Shown here: positions 1 through 7,964 of the stretch, in pieces
How positions within the stretch are numbered: the first letter of the stretch is position 1
Layout of the letters: each line of letters starts with the position of its first letter
Assembly (NCBI GenBank): GCA_963598415.1
Contig: CAVBUH010000056.1
Location: 1-17,849, forward strand
Direction of reading: 5' to 3'
DNA: 17,849 nt
Source of the DNA: Colimorpha_A sp900556615
GTDB lineage: Bacteria > Bacillota > Clostridia > Oscillospirales > CAG-272
Made by a program: the position numbers and the translations under genes
Notes under the pieces: model-generated
What the model was told of the DNA's origin: nothing
What the model saw: only the letters and a program-made list of their open reading frames with translations
Databases searched by the model: none

Positions 1-67
1 TTTTGTGTGTTTGTAAACAAAATTTTTTTGCCAATTTTAACTTGACAGATACCTTCTTCAAAGCTTC

Positions 68-793
68 TCACCGCATTTCTTCTATGTGGCTGATATAATC
101 CACAGTAGAGAGCGCCTCTATAATCTCGGTATGCGTTTTATATTTTTTCAGATCTTTGCTGACGACAGATACCGATACCGTATAAACACTTAATCCGGAG
201 CTGCGGTAAGCTGGATTGGTCTCAATATCGTCAACGGTCATTCCAAGCACTCTGATTGTCATAATAAAGCTTTGAAGATATTTGGCGTTTTTCAGTTCAA
301 GATGCATCTCAAAGTGATTCGATCGGTTTTTCAAATAGGTTTCGATTTTGGGAAAGAGCGACAGACTTACAAGAATAGCGGCAAAAAAGATTAGTGATGC
401 AGTATAGAAGCCCGCGCCCACTGTAAGACCGATAATACCGCATGCCCACAGTGCTGCAGAGGTAGTGAGCCCTTTTATTCGGCTTCTTGCGCTGAAAAGA
501 ATTGAATTTACCGAAATAATTGCAGTCCCGATAACCGACGATGCGGAAATCAAATATAATGAAGCCCCGCTCACATGTGACAGATAAATGTCGGTAAGCA
601 TGGCGGCAGTAGAAGCAAACGTTATCATCATGAAAGTGCGCAATCCCGCCGCATGACGTTTTCCCGACCTTTCACAGCCGATAATTGCCGAAAAAAGCAT
701 AGCAGTCACGATTCTTGCCGCTATGCTCCCTCCCCCCAATAATTCCTCCGAAAGGCCCAAAAGTCTGCACACAGGATCTGTATAACCATTCAT
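68..793 (-). CDS. MgtC/SapB-family membrane protein
   Basis: This 241-residue protein has an N-terminal half of hydrophobic segments (about residues 22-45, 53-70, 75-97, 110-148) and a soluble C-terminal part (about 150-241). The family signature is at residues 36-55: a GCER-type turn followed by AGLRTFMMI, matching the ERxxxxxAGLRT pattern of MgtC/SapB proteins. The C-terminal part, with alternating strands such as MTIRVLGMTVDDI, resembles the ACT-like regulatory tail of longer family members. MgtC proteins sit in the inner membrane and are linked to growth at low Mg2+ and to regulation of membrane potential or F1F0 ATPase; the biochemical role in Clostridia is not settled. It lies 71 bp downstream of the antiporter gene on the same strand and is probably co-transcribed. 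The start has only a moderate AAGGA site about 11 nt upstream. No clear terminator is visible in bases 1-67. Confidence 0.85.
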   Translation of the reverse strand: MNGYTDPVCRLLGLSEELLGGGSIAARIVTAMLFSAIIGCERSGKRHAAGLRTFMMITFASTAAMLTDIYLSHVSGASLYLISASSVIGTAIISVNSILFSARSRIKGLTTSAALWACGIIGLTVGAGFYTASLIFFAAILVSLSLFPKIETYLKNRSNHFEMHLELKNAKYLQSFIMTIRVLGMTVDDIETNPAYRSSGLSVYTVSVSVVSKDLKKYKTHTEIIEALSTVDYISHIEEMR

Positions 794-864
794 ATACCCA
801 ATCTTCCTTTCCGAAACAATTTATAGCAGTACCGATTATTTTTCAAGAAGAACCTTAAGACATA

Positions 865-2325
865 TCAAAATTTTTTTCTGTTGTTCAGCCACCCGATCTT
901 CGGTACAAAACGGTTTTCCTCTTCATACTGCTCCTCTGCCGCTTCCGTAAAAGCGGTTTCCTCTTCCTCATGATATTGAAGCGCCGGCGGAAGCTTTGAT
1001 TGTATCGTATGGATCCGCTCGGCAAGAAGCTCCGCTTCACTGCGGGAGCTGTCTCCTGGAATCTCGACCGCAGGAACAAGCTCCTCGAGCTTTGTCTGAT
1101 AGGAACCCGAAAGATACAGCGCCAGTTTTGCCGAAGCCGGACCGATAAGCTCATACAGTACACTTGATGCAAGTATTATCGTCTGGAGCGCCGTTCCCGT
1201 CTCTCCGCCTATCGTTCTTGCTCCGATTGCCGCAAGACCGATTGCTACACCTGCCTGAGGAATAAGGGCGAGCCCGAGATAAATTCTGACCTTTTCCGGT
1301 TTCTTTGCAAAAAGACACCCTAAAAAAGCACCAGCATATTTTCCGATTATTCTGATAAAAAAATATAGCATTCCGACGGTAAGCAAGTGAATGCTCCCAA
1401 CACTTCCGGAAGGTTTAAGAAGAAGATCCAATCGAAAGTTGAGTCCAGAACGAACAAAGAAAAGAAGTAATATAGGCGGACTGAAATAATTAAGCTGTCT
1501 GAAGAGTTTGCTATCCTCAGTGAGATTGACATATATCGTACCCATCGACATACATCCGAGAAGAGGAGAGATCTCAAAGACTGCACAAATTCCACAGAAA
1601 GCAAAAAGCAGCGATATCGAAATAATCAGTCTGTTATCGGTACTGCGTTTTACCGGCATAAGAAGCTTCATAAAGAAACCGAAAATACCTCCGAGAATCA
1701 AAACGCCGATATTGGAGGCGAGAGGAAGCAGGATACTTCCGATATCGATCTTACCGGCTGTTGCGGCTGACGAGACAGATATCGCGATACTGTATGCCAA
1801 AAGTGCGACAATATCATCAAGGGCAACCACCTGTAGAAGTGTATCGACAAAATCTCCTTTTGCACCTGTCTGCCGTATGGTCATGACCGTCGATGCGGGG
1901 GCAGTCGCCGAGGCGAGCGCGGCAAGCACAAGAGAAAAAGAAAAATTAAGTCTCAATATAGAATATGATACGAGAAAAACAAGTACAGAGGCAAGGCAGG
2001 CTTCAAACAATGTTATTACAATAACCTTGATACCGTTCTTTTTCAGCGTATCAAAACGAAAAAATTCTCCCGTTCCGAAAGCGATAAAAGCCAACGCAAT
2101 ATCTGAGAGAAAATCCATACCCGAAATTACTTTTTCCGGAACAAACCCCAAACAGTACGGTCCCAAAAGAATACCGGTAATTATATATGCCGTTACATTC
2201 GGGAGCCGCAGTTTTTTGGTAAGCCTGGTTACGGCAAATCCGCAAAACAGCATGAGCGCCACCGAGATAATGAGCGACGCCGAGGAGGAAACACTCCCTA
2301 ACGTATTTTGAATTTTTCCAAGCAT
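865..2325 (-). CDS. CPA2-family Na+(K+)/H+ antiporter
   Basis: This is a 486-residue polytopic membrane protein with about 12 hydrophobic segments up to residue ~405, then an acidic, Glu-rich cytoplasmic tail (~410-486). CPA2 features are visible: GILLGP at 51-56, the SATAPASTV stretch at about 139-147, and ALDDIVALLAY around 168-178. The adjacent Asp170-Asp171 corresponds to the DD ion-binding motif of electrogenic exchangers such as NapA, so Na+/H+ exchange is more likely than KefC-like K+ efflux. No TrkA-N nucleotide-binding domain follows the membrane part. The ATG is preceded by AAAGGAG about 12 nt upstream, a somewhat long spacing. It heads a likely two-gene unit with the MgtC-family gene, separated from the upstream lacZ by a strong terminator. 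The family call is firm; the ion specificity is inferred. Confidence 0.9.
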   Translation of the reverse strand: MLGKIQNTLGSVSSSASLIISVALMLFCGFAVTRLTKKLRLPNVTAYIITGILLGPYCLGFVPEKVISGMDFLSDIALAFIAFGTGEFFRFDTLKKNGIKVIVITLFEACLASVLVFLVSYSILRLNFSFSLVLAALASATAPASTVMTIRQTGAKGDFVDTLLQVVALDDIVALLAYSIAISVSSAATAGKIDIGSILLPLASNIGVLILGGIFGFFMKLLMPVKRSTDNRLIISISLLFAFCGICAVFEISPLLGCMSMGTIYVNLTEDSKLFRQLNYFSPPILLLFFVRSGLNFRLDLLLKPSGSVGSIHLLTVGMLYFFIRIIGKYAGAFLGCLFAKKPEKVRIYLGLALIPQAGVAIGLAAIGARTIGGETGTALQTIILASSVLYELIGPASAKLALYLSGSYQTKLEELVPAVEIPGDSSRSEAELLAERIHTIQSKLPPALQYHEEEETAFTEAAEEQYEEENRFVPKIGWLNNRKKF

Positions 2326-2365
2326 CAGGCAGAAGCTCTCCTTTCATTTCAGCACATTTTATATA

Positions 2366-2395
2366 ATTATATTCTATTCCCTTTATTCGTGTGAA
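2366..2395 (-). promoter_or_regulatory. Candidate promoter for the antiporter gene
   Basis: On the minus strand a TATAAT hexamer (2366-2371) lies 18 bp downstream of TTCACA (2390-2395), about 40 bp before the antiporter start. The -35 box is weak, so this is a suggestion only. The rest of the 243-bp gap between lacZ and the antiporter holds the lacZ terminator and AT-rich sequence with nothing else recognisable. Confidence 0.4.
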
Positions 2396-2492
2396 ATGTC
2401 AGGTATAAGAGCAACCGTTTTTCCGACTAGATTTATTTTCGCGCTTTTTGCGGTAGTTTTTTCGTTTTAGTGGATTTCAACAGCTCAAAAAA

Positions 2493-2524
2493 TTAAGGGA
2501 AGCCTTTTCAAAAGCTTCCCTTAA
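2493..2524 (-). terminator. Strong intrinsic terminator after lacZ (possibly bidirectional)
   Basis: A perfect 11-bp stem, TTAAGGGAAGC (2493-2503) with its complement at 2514-2524, encloses a 10-nt loop. Read on the minus strand it is followed by a run of six T, and it starts 44 bp after the lacZ stop codon, so it should end the thuA-lacZ transcript. On the plus strand it is also followed by TCGTTTTTT, so it could work both ways, but no plus-strand gene runs into it here. Confidence 0.88.
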
Positions 2525-2568
2525 TCGTTTTTTATGATAATAAAATCGATTATACTATGCTCTCGTTT

Positions 2569-5500
2569 TCAAATGACGGAAATCATGAAGTCGAATTCAA
2601 ACGCTTTTTCGCTGATACGGAAATTCTCATGCAGCTCCGGTCCGCAGGAATTAGAACCGATTCCGCTGTTTCGGTAATCGACTGAAAGATAAGTCAGCTC
2701 CGAGGGAACCAGATCGCAGTCATGCCCGGTTTCCGTCAGTTGTTCCTTTGAGTAATGAAGGGCGTTTATCTCAAAGTCCCGTTTTGCTTCTATCCTGAGT
2801 CCCTGTCCCGTCAGAGAGGTAATCTCGGCAAACTCGGTTCCGAAATGATTTCCCGATTCCTGCGGTTTTACCGGGTACTCATAATTATCGGAAACCGTCG
2901 TTTCAAACAGACACTTTCTCGATGCGAGACGTTTGTCAGCATAAGAGTCGCCAGGACCGAAGCCGAAATAACGAAGCTTTTCGGTTTGTGCCGGCATGAT
3001 AAGCTCCATACCGAAATGCGGCAAATAAGGAAGCCCTTCCGATATGGTTACGCTGTTTTTTACCTCAAGTCTGCCGTCGCTGCTCACAATGTACTTTGAA
3101 AAAATGTATACGCACGGCTTTTTACTGTCGGCAGCGAGCACCGTCTCTGCGGTAATCACGGCATAGCCGTTCTCTTCCCTGAAATTCGTTTTTCTGCAGG
3201 AGGGAATCAATCTGTCAAATCCGGCTGCTCTCCATTTATGCATAATATTTCTGTCATTATCGGTGGGAGCCCTCCATACCGAGAACCGGACGGGAGATAC
3301 GAGCATTTCCCTGCCGTCTCCTTGTATGGAAGCGAGCTGTCCCCTGTGCATATCAAAGCGGTAAGAGACGTCTCCGACCGAAACCGTGAGAAGATCTTCG
3401 TTTCTCTCCGTTAAAACGGGATATTTCTCCCGACAGAACGGTACAGAATAACGGCTTTTGTTCAGACTGATCTGCTGAAAGCCTGCCGAAGCTCCTCTTG
3501 CCGCCCAGGGAAGTTTTTTTCTGTATATCAGCTCAAAGGTCACATATGCCGCTCTATTCGAATAATCCTCTGCTTTTATATCGGTACAGAAGCAGACTGT
3601 CTGCCACGGTTCAGCATGAAGATTCAGAACGCCTTCTTTAACGAGACCTCCGTTCACTTCAAGATACCAATATATATCGAACTCATCGGCAAGGTCCGTA
3701 AAGAAGCGTCGGCTTGTGACCGAGAAAACGCCGTTTTCCGCATCAATGAGCTTGAACTCCGCAGGGAGAAGCGCCTGCTTCAGTTCTTTCATACCGCTGC
3801 TTTGCCTCCTGTCGGGATAGACAAGACCGTCAACGCAAAAGTTCCCGTCGTTTGGGGCGTCTCCGAAATCCCCGCCATAGGTATATCGTATTCGTCCGTC
3901 CGGCAGCTTTACCGCTACAGAATGATCACAGTACTCCCAAACGCAGCCGCCGAATAATTCATCGTGTTCATAAAACGCTTTCCAGTATGCTTGAAGATCT
4001 CCCGGACCGTTTCCCATGGCGTGGCTGTATTCGCAGAGGAAAAGCGGCTGCGGCATATCGGGATTTTCTGCATAAAAGCTTACACATTCGTCAACCGGCG
4101 GATACATAAGACTCTGAATATCGGCATAGTCGCACCAACCCTCTTTTCTCTCCTCGGGAGTTTCCGAATGAAGCTTCGGCTGAGCTCTTCTTGTTCCGTC
4201 CTCGGTATGAACAAGACGTGAGGAATCACGCTTTTTGAAATATTCACTCATACGTCTGTGATTGAGTCCCGTACCGCTTTCGTTTCCGACCGACCACATA
4301 ATCACGCAGGGATGGTTCTTGTCCCGCTCCAGTAAACGCTCGGCGCGGTCAAGATATGCTTCTGTCCAATCAGGATTGTCCGTAAGTCCATCCCAATTGC
4401 CGGATGCTTGCATTCCGTGAGTCTCAAGATCCGTCTCGTCGCAAAGATAAATTCCGAGCAGATCGCAAAGCGCGGGAAAGCGGGGATCGTTCGGATAATG
4501 CGAGGCGCGCACCATGTTGATATTGTTTCCCTTCATAATAAGAAGATCTCGCACCATATCCTCATAGGAAACGGTATGTCCGAGTATCGGGTGACTGTCG
4601 TGTCGGTTAACTCCCTTTGCCTTGAACTTTTTTCCGTTTAAAAGCACCGTTTTATTTTTGATGTCGATCCGTCTGAAGCCAACGGCAAAGCGAAGAATTT
4701 CCTCACCTGCATAAAGATACAGGGAATAAAGAGCCGGCTTTTCATCATTCCACAAAACCGCCTCTGAAAGCCCTATTGCGGTGTGATTCTCTGCCACACC
4801 CTCTGCAACGGTTTCACCCGACGGAGAGAGAAGGCGGAAGGATACTGATAACTCCTGCGGCTTGTCAAGCTCTATTTTAATGCCCGCGCCGCGCATATCT
4901 TCGTTTACCTCGGTTTTGATAAACACATCGCGTATATGCACTTTATCTCGGAAAAGCAGAAAAGTCTCGCGGAATATACCCGACATACGCCACATATCCT
5001 GATCTTCAAGATACGAACCGTCGCACCACTTTGTAACAAGCACTCTTATCTCATTTTCTCCTGCACGGATAAGCTCTGTAATTTCGATTTCACTTGTACA
5101 GTGGCTTACCTGACTGTAAGCGGCGAACTCACCGTTTATCCAAAGGTAAAAGGCGGAATCCACTCCTTCAAAATTGATATAAGTCCGTTTTTCCGTAATC
5201 TGTTTCTCCGTAAGAAAAAAGCTTCTTCTGTAGAGACCGCACGGAACATCGTCGGGAATATGCGGCGGATCGCAGGGATAAGGATAATTTTCATTCGTGT
5301 ATTGCGGCACATCATATTTCATACCGTTCTGCACCTGCCAGCAGCCGGGAACGCAAATTTTATCGTCAAGCGAAGAAAATTCATTCTCGATATCCGATAT
5401 TTTGTCTGCCGATGGAAGCCACTTGAAATCCCACTCTCCGCAAAGAGACTTGAAATATTTCGAATCGCTTCGCCCGCTTTTTGAAAGAGAGATATCGCGG

Positions 5501-5604
5501 TCGGCGCTTTTTTCATCCTGATAAGGAATAAAATATGCTCTTGGCTTCTCACAGCCGATATGCAATATATCGTGTGAGCGATAATATTCTTTATTATATT
5601 TCAT
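2569..5604 (-). CDS. lacZ: Beta-galactosidase, glycoside hydrolase family 2 (LacZ type)
   Basis: At 1011 residues this is the normal length for LacZ-type GH2 enzymes, which hydrolyse terminal beta-galactosides such as lactose. The layout is a sugar-binding N-terminal jelly-roll domain (about 50-220, with RMSGIFRE at 206-213), an immunoglobulin-like domain (about 222-315), the catalytic TIM barrel (about 318-610, opening with GVNRHDSHP) and a C-terminal beta-sandwich (about 735-1011). The acid/base Glu442 lies in WSVGNESGTG and the nucleophile Glu525 in LFLCEYSHAMGNG. There is no signal peptide, so it is cytoplasmic and acts on imported sugar; no transporter is in the window. It lies 106 bp downstream of the ThuA-domain gene. 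Oddly, no Shine-Dalgarno sequence precedes this ATG, although the N-terminus (YYRSHDILHIG) fits the family start, and an inverted repeat ends 15 nt upstream. Natural substrates other than lactose are possible. Confidence 0.95.
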   Translation of the reverse strand: MKYNKEYYRSHDILHIGCEKPRAYFIPYQDEKSADRDISLSKSGRSDSKYFKSLCGEWDFKWLPSADKISDIENEFSSLDDKICVPGCWQVQNGMKYDVPQYTNENYPYPCDPPHIPDDVPCGLYRRSFFLTEKQITEKRTYINFEGVDSAFYLWINGEFAAYSQVSHCTSEIEITELIRAGENEIRVLVTKWCDGSYLEDQDMWRMSGIFRETFLLFRDKVHIRDVFIKTEVNEDMRGAGIKIELDKPQELSVSFRLLSPSGETVAEGVAENHTAIGLSEAVLWNDEKPALYSLYLYAGEEILRFAVGFRRIDIKNKTVLLNGKKFKAKGVNRHDSHPILGHTVSYEDMVRDLLIMKGNNINMVRASHYPNDPRFPALCDLLGIYLCDETDLETHGMQASGNWDGLTDNPDWTEAYLDRAERLLERDKNHPCVIMWSVGNESGTGLNHRRMSEYFKKRDSSRLVHTEDGTRRAQPKLHSETPEERKEGWCDYADIQSLMYPPVDECVSFYAENPDMPQPLFLCEYSHAMGNGPGDLQAYWKAFYEHDELFGGCVWEYCDHSVAVKLPDGRIRYTYGGDFGDAPNDGNFCVDGLVYPDRRQSSGMKELKQALLPAEFKLIDAENGVFSVTSRRFFTDLADEFDIYWYLEVNGGLVKEGVLNLHAEPWQTVCFCTDIKAEDYSNRAAYVTFELIYRKKLPWAARGASAGFQQISLNKSRYSVPFCREKYPVLTERNEDLLTVSVGDVSYRFDMHRGQLASIQGDGREMLVSPVRFSVWRAPTDNDRNIMHKWRAAGFDRLIPSCRKTNFREENGYAVITAETVLAADSKKPCVYIFSKYIVSSDGRLEVKNSVTISEGLPYLPHFGMELIMPAQTEKLRYFGFGPGDSYADKRLASRKCLFETTVSDNYEYPVKPQESGNHFGTEFAEITSLTGQGLRIEAKRDFEINALHYSKEQLTETGHDCDLVPSELTYLSVDYRNSGIGSNSCGPELHENFRISEKAFEFDFMISVI

Positions 5605-5619
5605 ATATGCAAAAATATG

Positions 5620-5669
5620 GGTTTCCGATATTCGTTTTGAAAGCCGGTGAAAAGGAAATATCGGAAACC
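5620..5669 (-). promoter_or_regulatory. 13-bp perfect inverted repeat before the lacZ start
   Basis: GGTTTCCGATATT (5620-5632) is perfectly complementary to AATATCGGAAACC (5657-5669), with 24 nt between. On the minus strand the second arm ends 15 nt before the lacZ ATG and is followed by CATATTTTTG. It could be a weak terminator or attenuating hairpin between thuA and lacZ, or a DNA dyad bound by a regulator. I cannot choose between these from sequence. No standard cre box was seen here. Confidence 0.6.
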
Positions 5670-5710
5670 GCTCCCTTTCTTATTCGTTTCAGCAAGTCTG
5701 TTTTACAAAA

Positions 5711-6439
5711 TCAGACAAGATTTTTATAATGAGGACATTCTGACGGATAACGGCAGGCATAGTCTTTTTCCGGGGCAGCCCAATTGACTGCGTTTATTAT
5801 AATTTTTCTTACGTTTTCGTCATAGAAGCTGCGGCAGGATTCATGCCCCGGTTGGAAATAGAATATTTTTCCCATTCCGCGAAGGAAGCAGCAGCCGCTT
5901 CTGAATATGTTTCCGTGCTCGAACCAAGAAGTGAATACAGTAGCATCGGGTTGGGGAATCATAAAAGGTTCTCCGTACATTTCCTCTGTCGGGAGGATAA
6001 AATGCTCGGGAAGTCCCTTTGCTATCGGGTGCGAGGGCATGATATTCCAGACGATTTCCTTCTGTTCATCTCCCCAGAGCAGATTTCCGGAGGTTCCGAC
6101 AAGCGCGCGGAAGGGTTTCGAAAAATGAGCCGAGTGAAGCGCTATAAATCCCATTCCGTAATTAAATACACGGTTCTTTATTTTTTCAACAAGCTCATCC
6201 GATACCTCACGATGTGACATATGTCCCCACCAAAGAAGCACGTCGGTACGGTTCAGAACCTCGTCGGGAAGCCCCTGATTCGGATCGTCAAGCGTCGCGA
6301 GCGTTACCTCAAAGTCTGCCTCGGTAAGAAAATTCCCTACGCAGCCATGAATCCCATCTGGATATATTTCCCGGATCGAGGGCTCCGATTTTTCATGTCT
6401 GTACTCATTCCATACCGTTACTCTGATTTTTCTTTCCAT
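5711..6439 (-). CDS. ThuA-domain (trehalose utilisation family) protein
   Basis: This 242-residue soluble protein is a single ThuA-like domain with the class I glutamine-amidotransferase-like flavodoxin fold. Recognisable pieces are VTVWNEYRHE at 8-17, the DVLLWWGHMSHREV block at 66-79, GMGFIALHSAHFSKPF at 95-110, the DATVFTSWFEHGN strand at 165-177 and GKIFYFQPGHE at 190-200 before the last helix. ThuA-family proteins are often encoded with sugar hydrolases and dehydrogenases; some relatives act in disaccharide catabolism through 3-keto-sugar intermediates, but the reaction of this subgroup is not established. The gene lies directly upstream of the beta-galactosidase on the same strand, so a role in the same sugar pathway is inferred. 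A purine-rich GAGAG site precedes the ATG at a usable distance. The C-terminus has three Cys residues (183, 184, 202) and a CRYPSECPHY tail of unknown meaning. Confidence 0.88.
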   Translation of the reverse strand: MERKIRVTVWNEYRHEKSEPSIREIYPDGIHGCVGNFLTEADFEVTLATLDDPNQGLPDEVLNRTDVLLWWGHMSHREVSDELVEKIKNRVFNYGMGFIALHSAHFSKPFRALVGTSGNLLWGDEQKEIVWNIMPSHPIAKGLPEHFILPTEEMYGEPFMIPQPDATVFTSWFEHGNIFRSGCCFLRGMGKIFYFQPGHESCRSFYDENVRKIIINAVNWAAPEKDYACRYPSECPHYKNLV

Positions 6440-6572
6440 AACTAAATCTCTCTTTCGTCGATTATAGGTGTTGCCTTAAGCTATGTATAACTATCAGTTG
6501 ATGTTTTCAGCATTGGTATAACGCCATATTTTATTCAACTTCATAGTTACGGACAGAGCTATTTATAAAATG

Positions 6573-6601
6573 AATATATCATATTTTTCCTTAAAAATCA
6601 A
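6573..6601 (-). promoter_or_regulatory. Likely promoter of the thuA-lacZ unit
   Basis: On the minus strand TTGATT (6596-6601) and TATATT (6573-6578) are separated by 17 bp, a good sigma-A type promoter. It would give a 5' leader of about 130 nt before the thuA-like ATG at 6439. No riboswitch that I recognise is in that leader. Confidence 0.55.
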
Positions 6602-6689
6602 GAACATCAGGAAAATTAAGAATAAAACCACTGTAAAAAACAAACAATAACACAACAAGGTTATTTTTGCGGAGGAAGTAAAAGAAGAT

Positions 6690-6788
6690 ATGACAAATTT
6701 TTTCATTAAATTTTTAGTGGGCTTTATTATCGGTCTGTTTTTCAGTGCGGTTATGCTGGGAATCATTATGGGGGTTATACTCTTATAA
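6690..6788 (+). CDS. Small hydrophobic membrane protein (32 residues, DUF3789-like)
   Basis: An ATG at 6690 opens a 32-codon frame ending in TAA at 6788. The product begins MTNFFIKFLVG and is one hydrophobic segment (about residues 4-32) rich in Gly, Phe, Ile and Leu, consistent with a single transmembrane helix. GGAGGAAG at 6671-6678 is a strong Shine-Dalgarno core but sits about 14 nt from the ATG; AAGAAG lies closer. The size, the Lys near the N-terminus and the Gly-rich helix recall the tiny DUF3789 membrane proteins of Firmicutes, but this resemblance is from memory only. It is the only plus-strand gene in the left 16 kb. The function is unknown. Confidence 0.5.
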   Translation: MTNFFIKFLVGFIIGLFFSAVMLGIIMGVILL

Positions 6789-6879
6789 AACATCGTTTTG
6801 CCAATCGAAATAAGCTTTTATAAAATGATAATAAGTGTCAAAATACTCCGAAATTTAAAAACGAACCATAATCCTAAAG

Positions 6880-6916
6880 AACTCCTATGACGCAACAAAG
6901 AAACGCCATAGGAGTT
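6880..6916. other. 13-bp hairpin, possible terminator or translational switch
   Basis: AACTCCTATGACG (6880-6892) pairs with CGCCATAGGAGTT (6904-6916) around an 11-nt loop. As plus-strand RNA there is one A-C mismatch; as minus-strand RNA that pair is G-U, so all 13 positions pair. On the plus strand TTTTAAT follows, a weak terminator tail for the gene at 6690. The plus-strand right arm also contains AGGAG, placed 5 nt before an ATG at 6920, so the hairpin would hide that ribosome binding site. Confidence 0.6.
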
Positions 6917-6919
6917 TTA

Positions 6920-7015
6920 ATGGGTAGAACATATACAGATACATACAGTAGTATAAAAAGAAAAAGTGGAAACGAAATCTGTTGTAAATCGACGAACGGT
7001 TCTATTAGGGTTTGA
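6920..7015 (+). CDS. Possible 31-residue small protein
   Basis: An ATG at 6920 follows AGGAG with a 5-nt spacer and opens a frame of 31 codons ending in TGA at 7015. The product (beginning MGRTYTDTYSSIKRK, with a Cys-Cys pair near the end) is hydrophilic and matches no family I know. The ribosome binding site is the only support, and it may be a by-product of the hairpin sequence. It could be a chance frame or a decayed gene. Confidence 0.2.
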   Translation: MGRTYTDTYSSIKRKSGNEICCKSTNGSIRV

Positions 7016-7317
7016 GCGAAAAAATTTTTTCAAATGCCGCTATAAAAAGCGCTGAATGTTTTTATGCTTTCATAAGATATCTCTTTTATCATTTGGGAAA
7101 GTGAGAACGCAGTAAATCCAAAATAAACAAAAATCTCATTTTTGAAAGAAAATCGATCACTGCGGGAATTCCCGCGATACCGCCGCCTCGGTTATTTCTA
7201 TGGCAGGAATGTGAAGCGATATACCGGACGAGTATCTCGGCGCAAATCCCAAAAGCGCTTATTGCGGATTCCCATCTCTTTCTATAAGATAATGGTTTCG
7301 CGGCGAGAACCGAAGCG

Positions 7318-7782
7318 TTATTTCGGGGATTCGGTTTCCTTTCTTAAATTTCTGAAAAAAAGTCTCATCAGCTCCTCTGATTCCTGCGCCAATACGCCGC
7401 CGCAAATTTCCGGGCGATGATTGTAGGGATAAAAAGCAAGGTTGATAAGACTCCCGAAGGAGCCTGCCCGACTGTCATAAGCGCCGAAAACAACGCGCTT
7501 TATTCTTGCATTGATGATTGCTCCCGCGCACATCGGACAAGGCTCAAGAGACACATAAAGCGTGCAGTCAGAAAGCCTCCAGCTTCCGAGCGCAGCACAG
7601 GCTTCTTTTATGCAGAGAAGCTCTGCATGAGCGGTAGCATCATGCTCTGTTTCACGAAGATTGCGGGAAGAAGCAATGATTTTATTCTCTTTTACCATGA
7701 CAGCGCCTACCGGAACTTCTCCCGCATCGGCGGCTTTTCGAGCTTCGGCAAGGGCATATCTCATATATTCGCAGTCGTTCAT
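7318..7782 (-). CDS. tadA: tRNA-specific adenosine deaminase TadA
   Basis: TadA deaminates adenosine 34 to inosine in tRNA-Arg(ACG), letting one tRNA read several codons. The 154-residue product shows the zinc deaminase signature: His52-Ala-Glu54 in TAHAELLCIKEA and Cys82/Cys85 in LEPCPMCAGAIINARI, followed by the VVFGAYDSRAGSFGSL block typical of TadA rather than cytidine deaminase. I chose the ATG at 7782 because GGAGAAGAGAG lies just upstream (7787-7797) and the product then has the usual length. The frame stays open for 28 more codons upstream, but that stretch looks non-coding. It is a single gene with no clear operon partner; the upstream 412-bp gap contains the first copy of the 173-bp repeat. 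Confidence 0.93.
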   Translation of the reverse strand: MNDCEYMRYALAEARKAADAGEVPVGAVMVKENKIIASSRNLRETEHDATAHAELLCIKEACAALGSWRLSDCTLYVSLEPCPMCAGAIINARIKRVVFGAYDSRAGSFGSLINLAFYPYNHRPEICGGVLAQESEELMRLFFRNLRKETESPK

Positions 7783-7964
7783 TTTTCTCTCTTCTCCGCT
7801 TTGATAATTGTCAGCAAGGGGTTTATCGGGCGTTTTACACTGTGTGCTATAGCAGCTTTTGTTCAATAAGGGATAACCGGTCGTTTCTGCATCGGATTGG
7901 TACCATCACAAAATGTAAACCGTCTCTCCTATCTAAGATTTTGCTGTCAGTTGCTTTCTTTATT

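Larger units (their letters stand above)
6789..7317. other. Gene-poor stretch between the small membrane protein and tadA
   Basis: These 529 bp hold no convincing long gene. They contain the hairpin at 6880-6916, a possible 31-codon frame (6920-7015), and a 14-bp self-complementary run GCGGGAATTCCCGC at 7162-7175 that could be a weak tadA terminator without a good T tract. An open frame at 7142-7420 encodes a very Arg-rich product without a ribosome binding site and overlaps tadA antisense, so I treat it as spurious. I looked for the SRP RNA that often neighbours tadA in Firmicutes and did not see its conserved core. Confidence 0.6.

Noticed and set aside
1508..2311. 267-codon plus-strand frame opposite the antiporter
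   Set aside because: It is antisense to a clear membrane transporter gene and has no family features; a shadow frame.
6465..6490. GGTGTTGCCTTAAG as a third, solo copy of the repeat terminus
   Set aside because: Only partly similar to GCGGTATTGCCTTAA, and the adjacent thuA-like start shows no element body.
6563..6793. 76-codon minus-strand hydrophobic frame
   Set aside because: It is the antisense of the better supported small membrane protein at 6690-6788 and lies across the thuA promoter.
6800..7317. SRP RNA or tRNA next to tadA
   Set aside because: No conserved SRP tetraloop core and no cloverleaf with a TTCRA-type arm was recognised on either strand.
7142..7420. 92-codon Arg-rich plus-strand frame
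   Set aside because: No ribosome binding site, skewed Arg/Lys/Ser content, and overlap with the antisense of tadA.
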